DNA of 15,446 nt from JACZWZ01 sp036478235 (GTDB taxonomy: Bacteria > Actinomycetota > Acidimicrobiia > Spongiisociales > UBA11373), in NCBI GenBank assembly GCA_036478235.1, contig JAZGDZ010000042.1:1-15446 (forward strand), in the 5' to 3' direction. Position 1 is the first letter of the stretch, and each line of letters starts with the position of its first letter. The notes below the pieces were generated by a model, which was not told the DNA's origin, did no database searches, and saw only the letters and a program-made list of their open reading frames with translations. A program made the position numbers and the translations under genes. Positions 1 through 7,075 of this stretch are shown in pieces.

Positions 1-779
1 GCAGCGCCACGCATCGAGTTCGTGGGACCGGAGGCAAAGGTGGCGACGGGGTACCGACGCGTTTGGTCCAGGCTCATCAAGGTGCCATCGTTCTGAGAGA
101 TGAAAATCGGAGCGTCGATACCAACCCGAACCACGGCCTCATCGAACCCAGCGACGATTCGCTCGGCGAGCGGTTGAAGCGATCCGTTGAGAATGGTGGC
201 GTTCTCCCGTTCGAGCAGTCCGATCCGACCAATCTCGCGCGACAAAGAAACGGATAATCCCGGAACCTCATGTATGAGGACGGCCGCCGCCTCCTCCTCC
301 ATCTCGCCATTCACCGGTGAGAACACCGACGTGATGGCGACGGACTGCACCCCGGCCTCGGCGATCTCCACGGCGATCCGCCTCAACTCTTCTACATCGA
401 GCTGCGAGATCTCCCGCCCGTCGAACTCGTGGCCACCCTTGCACAAGTAAGCATGGCCCCCGATGGCGGCGGTCAAGCGCTTCGGCCAATCGACCAGCGG
501 CGGAAGGGACCGCGTCGCCGGCGCCCCGAGTCGAATCGCAGCAGTTGGTGCCAGTCGCCTGCCCTCGACGACTGCATTGGTGAAGTGCGTCGTGCCAATC
601 ATCACCGCAGTCACATCGGCAACGTCGGCCGCGGCCTCCGCCAGGAGATCGCTTAGAGCAGTCACGATGCCTGAACTCACGTCCTCGGTGGTCGGGGTCT
701 TGAGCGTGGCGACGACCCGTCGCCCGTCCATAAGGACCGCGTCGGTGTTCGTGCCGCCGACATCGATGCCGAGTCGCAC
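1..779 (-). CDS. hyuA: ATP-dependent hydantoinase/oxoprolinase A subunit, N-terminal part (cut by window edge)
   Basis: About 259 N-terminal residues are present; the gene runs off base 1. The start is a GTG directly after the stop of the molybdenum subunit gene (TGA then GTG, no gap), so it is translationally coupled. Residues 4-13 read GIDVGGTNTD, the first phosphate-binding motif of the actin-like ATPase fold of Hydantoinase_A N-terminal domains; GTTHFTNAVVE follows around residues 62-72, and a FASGPTNSMRGA stretch lies at the cut end. Family members open hydantoin, 5-oxoproline or related cyclic amides with ATP in the cytoplasm, usually with a HyuB partner, which is not in the window but could lie beyond base 1. 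A full subunit is normally about 500-700 residues. Linkage to a molybdenum hydroxylase and a DUF917 gene supports a heterocycle-degradation role. Family assignment is secure; the substrate is unknown, and acetone carboxylase-like or oxoprolinase activity is possible. Confidence 0.92.
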   Translation of the reverse strand, partial: MRLGIDVGGTNTDAVLMDGRRVVATLKTPTTEDVSSGIVTALSDLLAEAAADVADVTAVMIGTTHFTNAVVEGRRLAPTAAIRLGAPATRSLPPLVDWPKRLTAAIGGHAYLCKGGHEFDGREISQLDVEELRRIAVEIAEAGVQSVAITSVFSPVNGEMEEEAAAVLIHEVPGLSVSLSREIGRIGLLERENATILNGSLQPLAERIVAGFDEAVVRVGIDAPIFISQNDGTLMSLDQTRRYPVATFASGPTNSMRGA

Positions 780-3062
780 TCAGTCACCCTGTCCGTCGAT
801 TGCGGCGAGCAGCTGTTCGGGATCGATTGGGAGTCGGTTGATTTCGACCCCGGTCGCATCCGCGACCGCATTCGCAATGGCGGCCGCGACGGGAACGATC
901 GGAGGCTCAGCGACCCCTTTGGCACCGAACGGACCTGCTTCGTGAGGGTGTTCGAGGATGATCATCTCGATGTCGGGGACATCCACGGCGAGCGGTAGCC
1001 CGTAGGACTCGAGAGTTCGTCGGGTGTACCGGCCCTCCTTGCTCTCGAGGCCCTCCCATAGGGCATATCCCATGCCTTGGGCGACACCACCCTGGATCTG
1101 CCCATAGACCCCGTCCGGGTTGATCATCCGCCCCACCTCCTGGGCTACCACGTACCTGGTCACTTTCACTTTGCCGTCGAACGGATCGACCTCTACCTCG
1201 GCAAGGTGGACGTGGTACGTCTGGACGGGGAACACGGGGAACAGCAGGCCTTCGGCCGCATCGGGATCCCACTTAGGCAGCGGAACGCTGTAGGTGCCGG
1301 TGGCGCTGATCGGCCCGCCGGACCCTAGAGCCGTCTTCGCCACAGTCGCCAACGGGACCGACTGTGCCGGGTCATCTCGTACGCACACGTTGCCTCCTCG
1401 CAACTCGAGTTCGTCGGGAAGGGCAGCGAGCAAGTTAGATGCGAGATCGAAAATGCGGGTCTTCATCTTGTTGGCCGCGTTGTGCACCGCCATGCCGACG
1501 ACATGCGTCGTGCGGCTGCCCTGGGAGCCAGCGTCGTACGGTTGGCTGTCCGTGTCGGGCATGGTGACGAAGACGTCTTCGGCCGCAAGGTCGAATTCAC
1601 CAGCGGCGATTTGGCGGATCCCCATGGCGACGGCCCCACTCCCGTTCTCGGTGGCTGCGGTCGCCACCCCGAGGTGGCCGTCTTCGTGCAGCGTGAGGGT
1701 GGCCGACCCGGCAGAAGGATTGGTCAGCCAGATAACCGATGCGACGCCGACTCCCCTGAGCCGTCCCTTTCCGGTCTCAGCCCATGGAGCCACCTCTTCG
1801 ACCCGTTCAAAGGCTTCACGGAGGATGTCGGCATCATCAAGCACCTGTCCGTTGAGCATGGCATCCCCCGATCGGAACAGGTTGCGCAGCCGAAACTCGC
1901 GGCGGTCCATGCCGAGCGCATTGGCGAGCTGGTCCATGTGCCGCTCGATGGCGAAGCAGATGTATGTGCCGCTCACGCCCCGAAAAGCCCCGGTCGGAGC
2001 CGTGTTCGTGTACACCGACTTGGCGACAACGCGGGCCTTTTCGACCCGATATACCGAGCCGGCCATGAGCAGGGCGATACTCGTCAGGTACGGCGTATCG
2101 CCTGCGTAAGCGCCACCGTCCATGAGGCACTCGAAATCGCGGGCAACGATGCGCCCGTCCTTGGTGACGCCGGAGCGCACTCGGATTGTGGCGTTCTCCC
2201 GCGACATGCAGGAGATCAGGTCTTCGACCCGCTCGTTAACCAGTTTCACCGTGCGACCAATCATCGCGGCGCCCAACGCAGCAAACTGCTCCAACCCGAG
2301 ATCGAGGCGGGCGCCGAAACCACCTCCGATGTGGTGACCAACCACCCGGATCCGGGACACTTCTACCCCGAGGGCCTGAGCGACCCGTGTCCGAATGTTG
2401 TGCGGAAACTGATGCGAGACATGAATCGTCCACCGGTGCCCGTCATATGAGGCAGTCGCCGACTTGGGCTCCAGGTAGGCCTGGTACTGACGGGGAACGA
2501 CGTAGGTGTCCTCGACAACCAGATCAGCGGCGTCGAAGGCCTCGTCCACCCCTCCGGGATCTGACGTCAGAATCCCGCCGGCGTTCCCCGATCGTGGCCA
2601 TGGCGCAACTCCGGGGATCGACTCGTACTGCTCGAGATCAGGATGGACGAGGGTCGCTCCCGGCGCCATCGCGTCTTCGACGTTGGAGACAGGCTTCGTC
2701 TCTTCGATCTCGAGCGTGATCGAATCAACGGCGACATTTGCCTGCTGCGGCGATTCGGCAATGACCATGGCGATCGGCTCGCTCTCGTAACGCACCACGT
2801 CGTCGGCAAAAAAGGGCGTGTCCATGAGGACAAGGCCGTTGCGATGCCCGGGCGCCTCGGCAGCCGTTGCAACCGCATGCACTCCCGGCATCGTCCTCGC
2901 AGCCGAGACGTCAAGACGCGTGATCCTTCCGGCCGGGACCGGCGACCTGAGCAACCGGGCATGCAGCATGCCCGTCTCGGCGTAGTCGACCGCGTAGGAG
3001 GCCAGGCCGCGAACCTTGGCAAGGGCGTCCGGCCGGGATGCTCGGACCCCCACGGCTGTCAT
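780..3062 (-). CDS. Molybdenum hydroxylase large (molybdopterin-binding) subunit, XdhA/CoxL family
   Basis: 760 residues, normal for the large subunit of xanthine dehydrogenase/CO dehydrogenase-type enzymes, which hydroxylate aromatic heterocycles, purines or aldehydes using water as oxygen source. The ATG overlaps the small-subunit stop (ATGA) and follows GGGGAGG; in-frame sequence further upstream lies inside that gene and was not used. The N-terminal a/b-hammerhead domain is followed by cofactor motifs: GGGFGAR at 246-252, GAFRG at 358-362, AQGMGY at 661-666, and GAKGVAE ending in Glu719, the expected catalytic glutamate. The GAFRG loop is unlike the AYRCSFR loop of true form I CO dehydrogenase, so CO oxidation is unlikely. 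The usual GQG motif appears as GSG (ENGSG, 472-476), which may mark an unusual substrate or cofactor pocket. The substrate is not identifiable from sequence. Confidence 0.93.
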   Translation of the reverse strand: MTAVGVRASRPDALAKVRGLASYAVDYAETGMLHARLLRSPVPAGRITRLDVSAARTMPGVHAVATAAEAPGHRNGLVLMDTPFFADDVVRYESEPIAMVIAESPQQANVAVDSITLEIEETKPVSNVEDAMAPGATLVHPDLEQYESIPGVAPWPRSGNAGGILTSDPGGVDEAFDAADLVVEDTYVVPRQYQAYLEPKSATASYDGHRWTIHVSHQFPHNIRTRVAQALGVEVSRIRVVGHHIGGGFGARLDLGLEQFAALGAAMIGRTVKLVNERVEDLISCMSRENATIRVRSGVTKDGRIVARDFECLMDGGAYAGDTPYLTSIALLMAGSVYRVEKARVVAKSVYTNTAPTGAFRGVSGTYICFAIERHMDQLANALGMDRREFRLRNLFRSGDAMLNGQVLDDADILREAFERVEEVAPWAETGKGRLRGVGVASVIWLTNPSAGSATLTLHEDGHLGVATAATENGSGAVAMGIRQIAAGEFDLAAEDVFVTMPDTDSQPYDAGSQGSRTTHVVGMAVHNAANKMKTRIFDLASNLLAALPDELELRGGNVCVRDDPAQSVPLATVAKTALGSGGPISATGTYSVPLPKWDPDAAEGLLFPVFPVQTYHVHLAEVEVDPFDGKVKVTRYVVAQEVGRMINPDGVYGQIQGGVAQGMGYALWEGLESKEGRYTRRTLESYGLPLAVDVPDIEMIILEHPHEAGPFGAKGVAEPPIVPVAAAIANAVADATGVEINRLPIDPEQLLAAIDGQGD

Positions 3063-3526
3063 GAGCGCACCTCCCCAACCGCCTGCTGCACGGCAGCGCG
3101 GATCGTGCTGTAGCCGGTACAGCGGCAGATGTTGCCGGCTACCGCCTCTTCGACCTCGGCTCTCGAAGGCGCCGAGTTCTGGTCGAGAAGGGCGGTCAGG
3201 GTCATCAGGAACCCTGGGGTGCAGAACCCGCATTGCACGGCGGCCTTCTCGACAAAGGCCCGCTGCAGCGGGGAGAGAGTGCCGTCGGGAGCAGCAAGAC
3301 TCTCCACGGTCTGAACGTCGGTACCCGATGCCGCTAGAGCAGGGTAGATGCACGAGTGGATGGGGCGACCGTCGACGAGCACGGTGCACGCTCCACATTC
3401 GCCCTCGTCGCAGCCCTCCTTCGTTCCCGTCAGGTGCAGGCGCTCCCGCAGGGTGTGAAGCAGTGTCTCGTCGGAATCGACGTCGAGCCTGCGGGCGACC
3501 CCGTTCACGGTGAGATCGAGTTGCAT
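3059..3526 (-). CDS. Molybdenum hydroxylase small subunit, two [2Fe-2S] clusters
   Basis: 155 residues, typical of CoxS/XdhC-type electron-transfer subunits. The ATG at 3526 overlaps the stop of the FAD-subunit gene by one base (TAATG); an ATG nine codons further upstream would intrude into that gene and drop the coupling, so it was rejected. Plant-type ferredoxin cysteines are at 39, 44, 47 and 59 (GCDEGECGAC, then HSC). The C-terminal cluster uses QCGFC (99, 102) and CRC (134, 136), as in the whole family. It would carry electrons from the molybdenum centre to the FAD subunit within a cytoplasmic heterotrimer or its dimer. The gene is second in the FAD, Fe-S, Mo order, the same as coxMSL and many N-heterocycle hydroxylase operons. 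All cluster ligands are present, so the subunit looks functional. Confidence 0.95.
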   Translation of the reverse strand: MQLDLTVNGVARRLDVDSDETLLHTLRERLHLTGTKEGCDEGECGACTVLVDGRPIHSCIYPALAASGTDVQTVESLAAPDGTLSPLQRAFVEKAAVQCGFCTPGFLMTLTALLDQNSAPSRAEVEEAVAGNICRCTGYSTIRAAVQQAVGEVRS

Positions 3527-4386
3527 TACCCGACCCCCGCGGACGATCGGCACTCTTCGGCGGCGCGGCGGACGAGTCGCGGCACCAGAGTTGTTCGATA
3601 CGAAGCAGTCGCCCGCTGGTCGTCGATCGGGCTCACCGTTGATCTGGCCAGCTCAGCCGCAGTCGTGATCACATCGTCGTCGAGCGTCGTCCCGACCAGG
3701 GCGGCCTCAGCCTCGGGAGCACGAATCGGCATTGGCGCCACTGAGCAGAAGGCCAGCCTGGCATCGGAGACCACACCGTCGACCAGGACGAACCGAGCGG
3801 CGAGACCGACGATGGCAACCTCCATGGCGGAGCGGCGACCCACCTTCAGGTAGGTCTCCCACGAGCCGTCGGGCGGCTCCGCCACCTCGATCGAAGTCAG
3901 CAGCTCGCCGGCCTCGAGGGCGGTCTGGCGGCGGCCCAGGAAGAAGTCGATGGCCGGCACCCGGCGCTCACTTCCCGTGCTGCTCAGCACGAGAATCGCA
4001 TCCGCCATCAGCACCGGCGGCCCAAGATCTGCTGCCGGCGAGGCATTGCACAAGTTGCCTCCAATGGTTCCCACCTCCTGGGTCTGCCATCCGCCGACGG
4101 TGGCGGCGGCCGCGGCGAAGGACGGGAGATACGTGTTGATGATCCGATCTTCCCGCAGGTCACGGTAAGTAGTGACCGCGCCGATACTGATGACACCGTC
4201 CGAGTGCGACACCCCGCGCAGCTCCGGGATTCGGCCAATGTGCACCAGCGTCTGCGACGAGGGGAGCTCGCCGGTCATCCGCTGGATCATCACGTCGCTA
4301 CCGCCTGCGATCACCCTGGCTTCGGTGCCCAGCTCACCGAGCGCACGCAACGCCTCATCGACGGTCGTCGCAGCCTGAAACCCCAT
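3526..4386 (-). CDS. Molybdenum hydroxylase medium (FAD-binding) subunit
   Basis: 286 residues, the expected size for CoxM/XdhB-type subunits. The FAD pyrophosphate motifs are visible: IAGGSD at 26-31 and the TIGGNLCNASPAAD stretch at 107-120; the C-terminal part matches the CO dehydrogenase flavoprotein C-terminal domain. It accepts electrons from the [2Fe-2S] subunit and passes them to NAD+ or another acceptor. The ATG at 4386 is preceded by GGAG at a good distance (TGGAGTGATACATG). This is the first gene of the minus-strand operon that continues into the Fe-S, Mo and HyuA genes, with all junctions overlapping or abutting, so the four are probably one transcript from the 4387-4480 region, which carries a palindromic site shared with another promoter region of the window. 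Confidence 0.95.
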   Translation of the reverse strand: MGFQAATTVDEALRALGELGTEARVIAGGSDVMIQRMTGELPSSQTLVHIGRIPELRGVSHSDGVISIGAVTTYRDLREDRIINTYLPSFAAAAATVGGWQTQEVGTIGGNLCNASPAADLGPPVLMADAILVLSSTGSERRVPAIDFFLGRRQTALEAGELLTSIEVAEPPDGSWETYLKVGRRSAMEVAIVGLAARFVLVDGVVSDARLAFCSVAPMPIRAPEAEAALVGTTLDDDVITTAAELARSTVSPIDDQRATASYRTTLVPRLVRRAAEECRSSAGVG

Positions 4387-4434
4387 GTATCACTCCATTA
4401 GGCGCTCTGACCTATCGGGACAACCCAACGCAAT

Positions 4435-4446
4435 AAACTATAGATT
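4435..4446. promoter_or_regulatory. Candidate operator, imperfect copy of shared palindrome
   Basis: AAACTATAGATT lies in the 94-bp divergent region between the molybdenum hydroxylase operon and the DUF917 gene. It differs by one base from the perfect palindrome AATCTATAGATT at 11756-11767; read on the opposite strand of that site, the match extends two more bases (CTATAGATTTC is common to both). Such an AT-rich palindrome stands out in high-GC DNA and suits a dimeric repressor such as a GntR-family protein. TATAGA within it could also serve as a -10 element, but no convincing -35 was seen for either gene. Confidence 0.45.
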
Positions 4447-4480
4447 TCTCGTCAGGTCCGCGAATCGGGGGAGTTTGGGC

Positions 4481-5554
4481 ATGTGGGAAATCACTGAGGA
4501 GGACCTCGTCCCCGCGGCGATCGGGGCCGGAATCCTCGGTACAGGAGGAGGCGGCAATCCCTATCTCGGCCGCCTGCGCGCCCGCGAACAACTCCGAGCC
4601 GGTCGTCGAGTCCGAGTAATCGACCCAACGGAAATCCAGGACGACGACCTTCTCGTCGTCTCGGGAGGCATGGGGTCACCGGTCGTGGCTTATGAAAAGA
4701 TCGCGGGTGGCGAGGAGGAGACCGATGCCGTCCGGGCGCTGGAAAGGCATCTCGGGAAGAGGTTCACAGCAATCGCTCCCTTCGAGATGGGCGGAGGGAA
4801 CTCGATGGTGCCGCTCGTCATCGGAGCGCTGCTCGACATCCCGGTGGTCGATGGCGACGGCATGGGACGGGCCTTCCCGGAGCTGCAGATGATCACCTAT
4901 TTCATCTACGGCGGAGACCCTTCTCCATCTGCACTCGCCGACGAGCGGGGCAACCGGATCGTGGTCGAACAGATTGTTGACGCGAAGTGGCTCGAACGTC
5001 TCCTCAGGACGATAACGATCGACATGGGCGGCCACGCCGGGTTGGCGACGGCGGTGATGAGCGGCGCGTTTTGCCGGACGGCGATCATCCCCAACACGCT
5101 CACGCTGGCCAAGGACATCGGCAAGGCGGTGCTGGCAGCGAGGGAGCGACACCAGGATCCCGGCGAGGCCGTACTTGGGGTCACCGGTGGCCGCCGCTAC
5201 CTCCGCGGCAAGGTCGTCGACGTCGAGCGGAGATCCACACGCGGCTTTGCCAGGGGACGGTTGGCGTTGGAGGGCAGCGAGGATGACAGCGGGCGCCGCA
5301 TCGAGATCGACTTCCAGAACGAGAACCTCGTGATCCATGAGGACGGCGAACCCACCGTCACCGTTCCCGATCTCATCACTCTGGTCACCACCGACGAGGG
5401 GGAGCCGATCACCACGGAGCTGATTCGCTACGGGTATCGCGCCGACGTGCTGGTGATCCCTTGCCCCGACCTTCTCAAGACGCCCGAAGCGCTCGAGGTG
5501 GTCGGTCCCCGCGCCTTCGGCTACGACGTGGACTACCGACCGTTCGCCGCCTGA
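4481..5554 (+). CDS. DUF917 family protein, S-methyl-thiohydantoin desulfurase-like
   Basis: 357 residues, the usual length of the family. The start ATG at 4481 follows GGGGGAG at 4467-4473; an earlier in-frame ATG at 4385 has no ribosome site and overlaps the divergent gene's start. The N-terminus has the glycine-rich signature GILGTGGGGNPYLG (17-30); FEMGGGNSMVP and MGGHAGLATAVMSG stretches follow, with a distinct C-terminal domain. DUF917 proteins are often encoded beside hydantoinases; from memory, the Pfam family has been renamed for S-methyl-thiohydantoin desulfurase. A role on a (thio)hydantoin intermediate upstream of the HyuA-like enzyme is inferred from this and from the shared divergent promoter region. 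The 3' end overlaps the convergent SnoaL-like gene by 22 bp. Family assignment is firm; the reaction is tentative. Confidence 0.88.
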   Translation: MWEITEEDLVPAAIGAGILGTGGGGNPYLGRLRAREQLRAGRRVRVIDPTEIQDDDLLVVSGGMGSPVVAYEKIAGGEEETDAVRALERHLGKRFTAIAPFEMGGGNSMVPLVIGALLDIPVVDGDGMGRAFPELQMITYFIYGGDPSPSALADERGNRIVVEQIVDAKWLERLLRTITIDMGGHAGLATAVMSGAFCRTAIIPNTLTLAKDIGKAVLAARERHQDPGEAVLGVTGGRRYLRGKVVDVERRSTRGFARGRLALEGSEDDSGRRIEIDFQNENLVIHEDGEPTVTVPDLITLVTTDEGEPITTELIRYGYRADVLVIPCPDLLKTPEALEVVGPRAFGYDVDYRPFAA

Positions 5555-5943
5555 TTCTCGTAGCGGGGGAAGTGACGATGGACCTGGCGCACGTCGTTGT
5601 TCTCGTGAAGCACGACGATCTCGCCCTCGACGACCCGGATCACATCGACGCCGTGGTTCTCCCACGGCTCACCGGCTGCGGTGCGAGCCGTCTCCGACCA
5701 GGTAACGGCCGCCCACTCGCCATCCACGATCCTGCGGTCGATGCGGAAGTCGAGATCGGTGAGCAGGCCTGCCGCAAAGTCGAAGAACCGCCTTGTCTCC
5801 TCGATGCCGTGGAGGCTCGACTGGCCGAGGAAGCGGACATGGACGTCCTCGGCCATGAGCGTCAGCATCCCGGCGGGATCCCCGCCGAGGTAGGCGTCGT
5901 AGAGCTGCTCGACGACTCGCCTCGTCGCTGCTTCGTCGACCAT
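5533..5943 (-). CDS. SnoaL-like/NTF2-fold protein, copy 1
   Basis: 136 residues starting MVDEAATRRVVEQLYDAYL, the usual opening helix of SnoaL/ketosteroid isomerase-like proteins (cone-shaped a+b barrel). Typical elements follow: AEDVHVRFLG, HGIEETRRFF, and the C-terminal strands IRVVEGEIVVLHENNDV. The ATG shares one base with the stop of the SDR gene (TGATG), so the two are coupled. It is clearly paralogous to 11907-12317: both are exactly 411 bp and share HGVDV, RVV and VVLHENNDV blocks. Family members may be isomerases, cyclases, hydratases or non-catalytic subunits; no catalytic assignment is made. Pairing with an SDR suggests small-molecule metabolism. Its 3' end overlaps the DUF917 gene tail-to-tail by 22 bp. 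Confidence 0.88.
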   Translation of the reverse strand: MVDEAATRRVVEQLYDAYLGGDPAGMLTLMAEDVHVRFLGQSSLHGIEETRRFFDFAAGLLTDLDFRIDRRIVDGEWAAVTWSETARTAAGEPWENHGVDVIRVVEGEIVVLHENNDVRQVHRHFPRYENQAANGR

Positions 5944-6716
5944 CAGAACTGGTTTATGCGGAGACCACCGTCCACGGGGAGAGTGACACCGGTCATAGCG
6001 TCGAACACAGGCGAACAGAGAAGGGCGACGACTTGAGCGGTCTCGTCCCGCGTCACGAGTCGCTTGAGCGGTGTCGCCTCGACCACCTGCTCGGCCCACT
6101 CGGGATTGAACTCCCTCAGGTCGGTCATACTCTCGGCGATCTGCCCCGGAGCGACCGCGTTTACGTTCACCTCCGGCGCCAACTCGAGCGCCAGCGTCTC
6201 CGTGAGAGTCAGCAGGGCATTCTTGGAGAGGGAGTAGATCGATCGGTTCCTGACGTATGCCGAGACGGCGGACACGTTCACGATCCGCCCCCAACCGGCG
6301 GTCCTCATGGCGGGGGCAACTTCCTGTGACGCGACGTAGACGGCCTTGACATTGGCATCCCACACCCGGTCCCACTCCGCCTCATCAAGCTCGACGAAGG
6401 GAGTCGAGTTGTATGGCCCGACGTTGTTGACAAGGACATCGATATGACCGTCGAGCTGGGAGACGGCTTCTGCAACGGCGGACCGCACCGAGTCGGAGTC
6501 GGCAGCATCCATCGACACCGCGGCGTGTGACCGTCCGTTGCTGCTCTCCAGGTCGGAGATCAGGGTGCCGGCAGCCTCCTCAGAGTTGAGGAAGGTCACC
6601 GCCACCGCCGCCCCCGCCTCGGCGAGGGCACGGGCGATGGCGGCGCCGAGGTTGCGCGAGGCGCCCGTCACTAGTGCCCTTCGACCGACGAGAGGGATCT
6701 CGACCACAGTGGTCAT
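5943..6716 (-). CDS. Short-chain dehydrogenase/reductase (SDR), FabG-like
   Basis: 257 residues, a classical SDR with a Rossmann fold. The cofactor motif is TGASRNLG at 17-24, where the usual first Gly of GxG is Asn. The stabilising NNVG (97-100, normally NNAG), Asn122, Ser149, Tyr161 and Lys165 (YSLSK) form the catalytic set, and APG (189-191) and the C-terminal PVDGG match the family. It should interconvert an alcohol and a ketone with NAD(P)(H) in the cytoplasm; the substrate is unknown. The ATG at 6716 has no strong ribosome site (only GGTCGC nearby), so translation may be weak or from a short leader. It leads a two-gene unit with the SnoaL-like gene and diverges from the NIPSNAP-like gene across 44 bp. 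Confidence 0.93.
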   Translation of the reverse strand: MTTVVEIPLVGRRALVTGASRNLGAAIARALAEAGAAVAVTFLNSEEAAGTLISDLESSNGRSHAAVSMDAADSDSVRSAVAEAVSQLDGHIDVLVNNVGPYNSTPFVELDEAEWDRVWDANVKAVYVASQEVAPAMRTAGWGRIVNVSAVSAYVRNRSIYSLSKNALLTLTETLALELAPEVNVNAVAPGQIAESMTDLREFNPEWAEQVVEATPLKRLVTRDETAQVVALLCSPVFDAMTGVTLPVDGGLRINQF

Positions 6717-6746
6717 GCGACCAGACTACCGACACAGACCCGAACC

Positions 6747-6755
6747 AAAGGAGGG
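6747..6755 (+). promoter_or_regulatory. Ribosome binding site that fixes a GTG start
   Basis: AAAGGAGGG five bases before GTG at 6761 is a near-ideal Shine-Dalgarno. It decides the start of the NIPSNAP-like gene against an in-frame ATG at 6674, which lies inside the divergent SDR gene. Confidence 0.8.
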
Positions 6756-6760
6756 ATCAC

Positions 6761-7075
6761 GTGCTCCTCGAAATCCGGCGGTATGAGATCGTCCCGGGCC
6801 GGCGGGACGAGTTTGCCGAGTGGTTCGATCGAGAGGTACTCCCGGAGATGGAGACGGCCGGGATGCGGATCATCGGGCAGTTCGTGTCGCGCGATGACCC
6901 CAACGGGTTTTTCTACTTGAGGGCGTTCTCCGACGAGGAGGAGCGGGCTCGGCAGTTGCAACGGCTCGAAGGGAGCGAAAAGTGGCAGAACGATCTCATC
7001 GAGTATGCCCGTGCGCTCGAGACGGGCTACCACGTTGAAGTCGTGATACCGACGGCTGGCTCCCGTCTCCGCTAG
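6761..7075 (+). CDS. NIPSNAP-like dimeric a/b-barrel protein
   Basis: 104 residues starting at GTG, MLLEIRRYEIVPGRRDEF. This opening strand-helix, the central GMRIIGQFVSRDDPNGFFYLR and the ERARQLQRLEGSEKWQND helix are characteristic of NIPSNAP domains, which adopt a ferredoxin-like dimeric a/b-barrel fold. Family members near catabolic genes are often of unknown role; some related barrels are monooxygenases or isomerases. It sits alone on the plus strand between the SDR and 2-hydroxyacid dehydrogenase genes. Its TAG stop shares the palindrome CTAG with the stop of the convergent dehydrogenase gene, so both genes end in the same four bases (7072-7075). The function is not known from sequence. 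Confidence 0.82.
   Translation: MLLEIRRYEIVPGRRDEFAEWFDREVLPEMETAGMRIIGQFVSRDDPNGFFYLRAFSDEEERARQLQRLEGSEKWQNDLIEYARALETGYHVEVVIPTAGSRLR

Noticed and set aside
1294..2450. Plus-strand open frames opposite the molybdenum subunit gene
   Set aside because: The opposite strand carries the full set of molybdenum hydroxylase motifs; the plus frames show no family pattern.
780..3062. True CO dehydrogenase large subunit (form I CoxL)
   Set aside because: The AYRCSFR active-site loop is absent (GAFRG instead), so CO oxidation is not supported despite the coxMSL-like gene order.
3063..3398. N-terminal extension of the molybdenum subunit to a start at 3398
   Set aside because: This part overlaps the [2Fe-2S] subunit gene in another frame and has no family-like sequence; the ATG at 3062 has a good ribosome site and a stop-start overlap.
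4676..5665. Minus-strand open frame opposite the DUF917 gene
   Set aside because: It has no recognisable domain and lies antisense to a well-supported gene, so it is a composition artefact.
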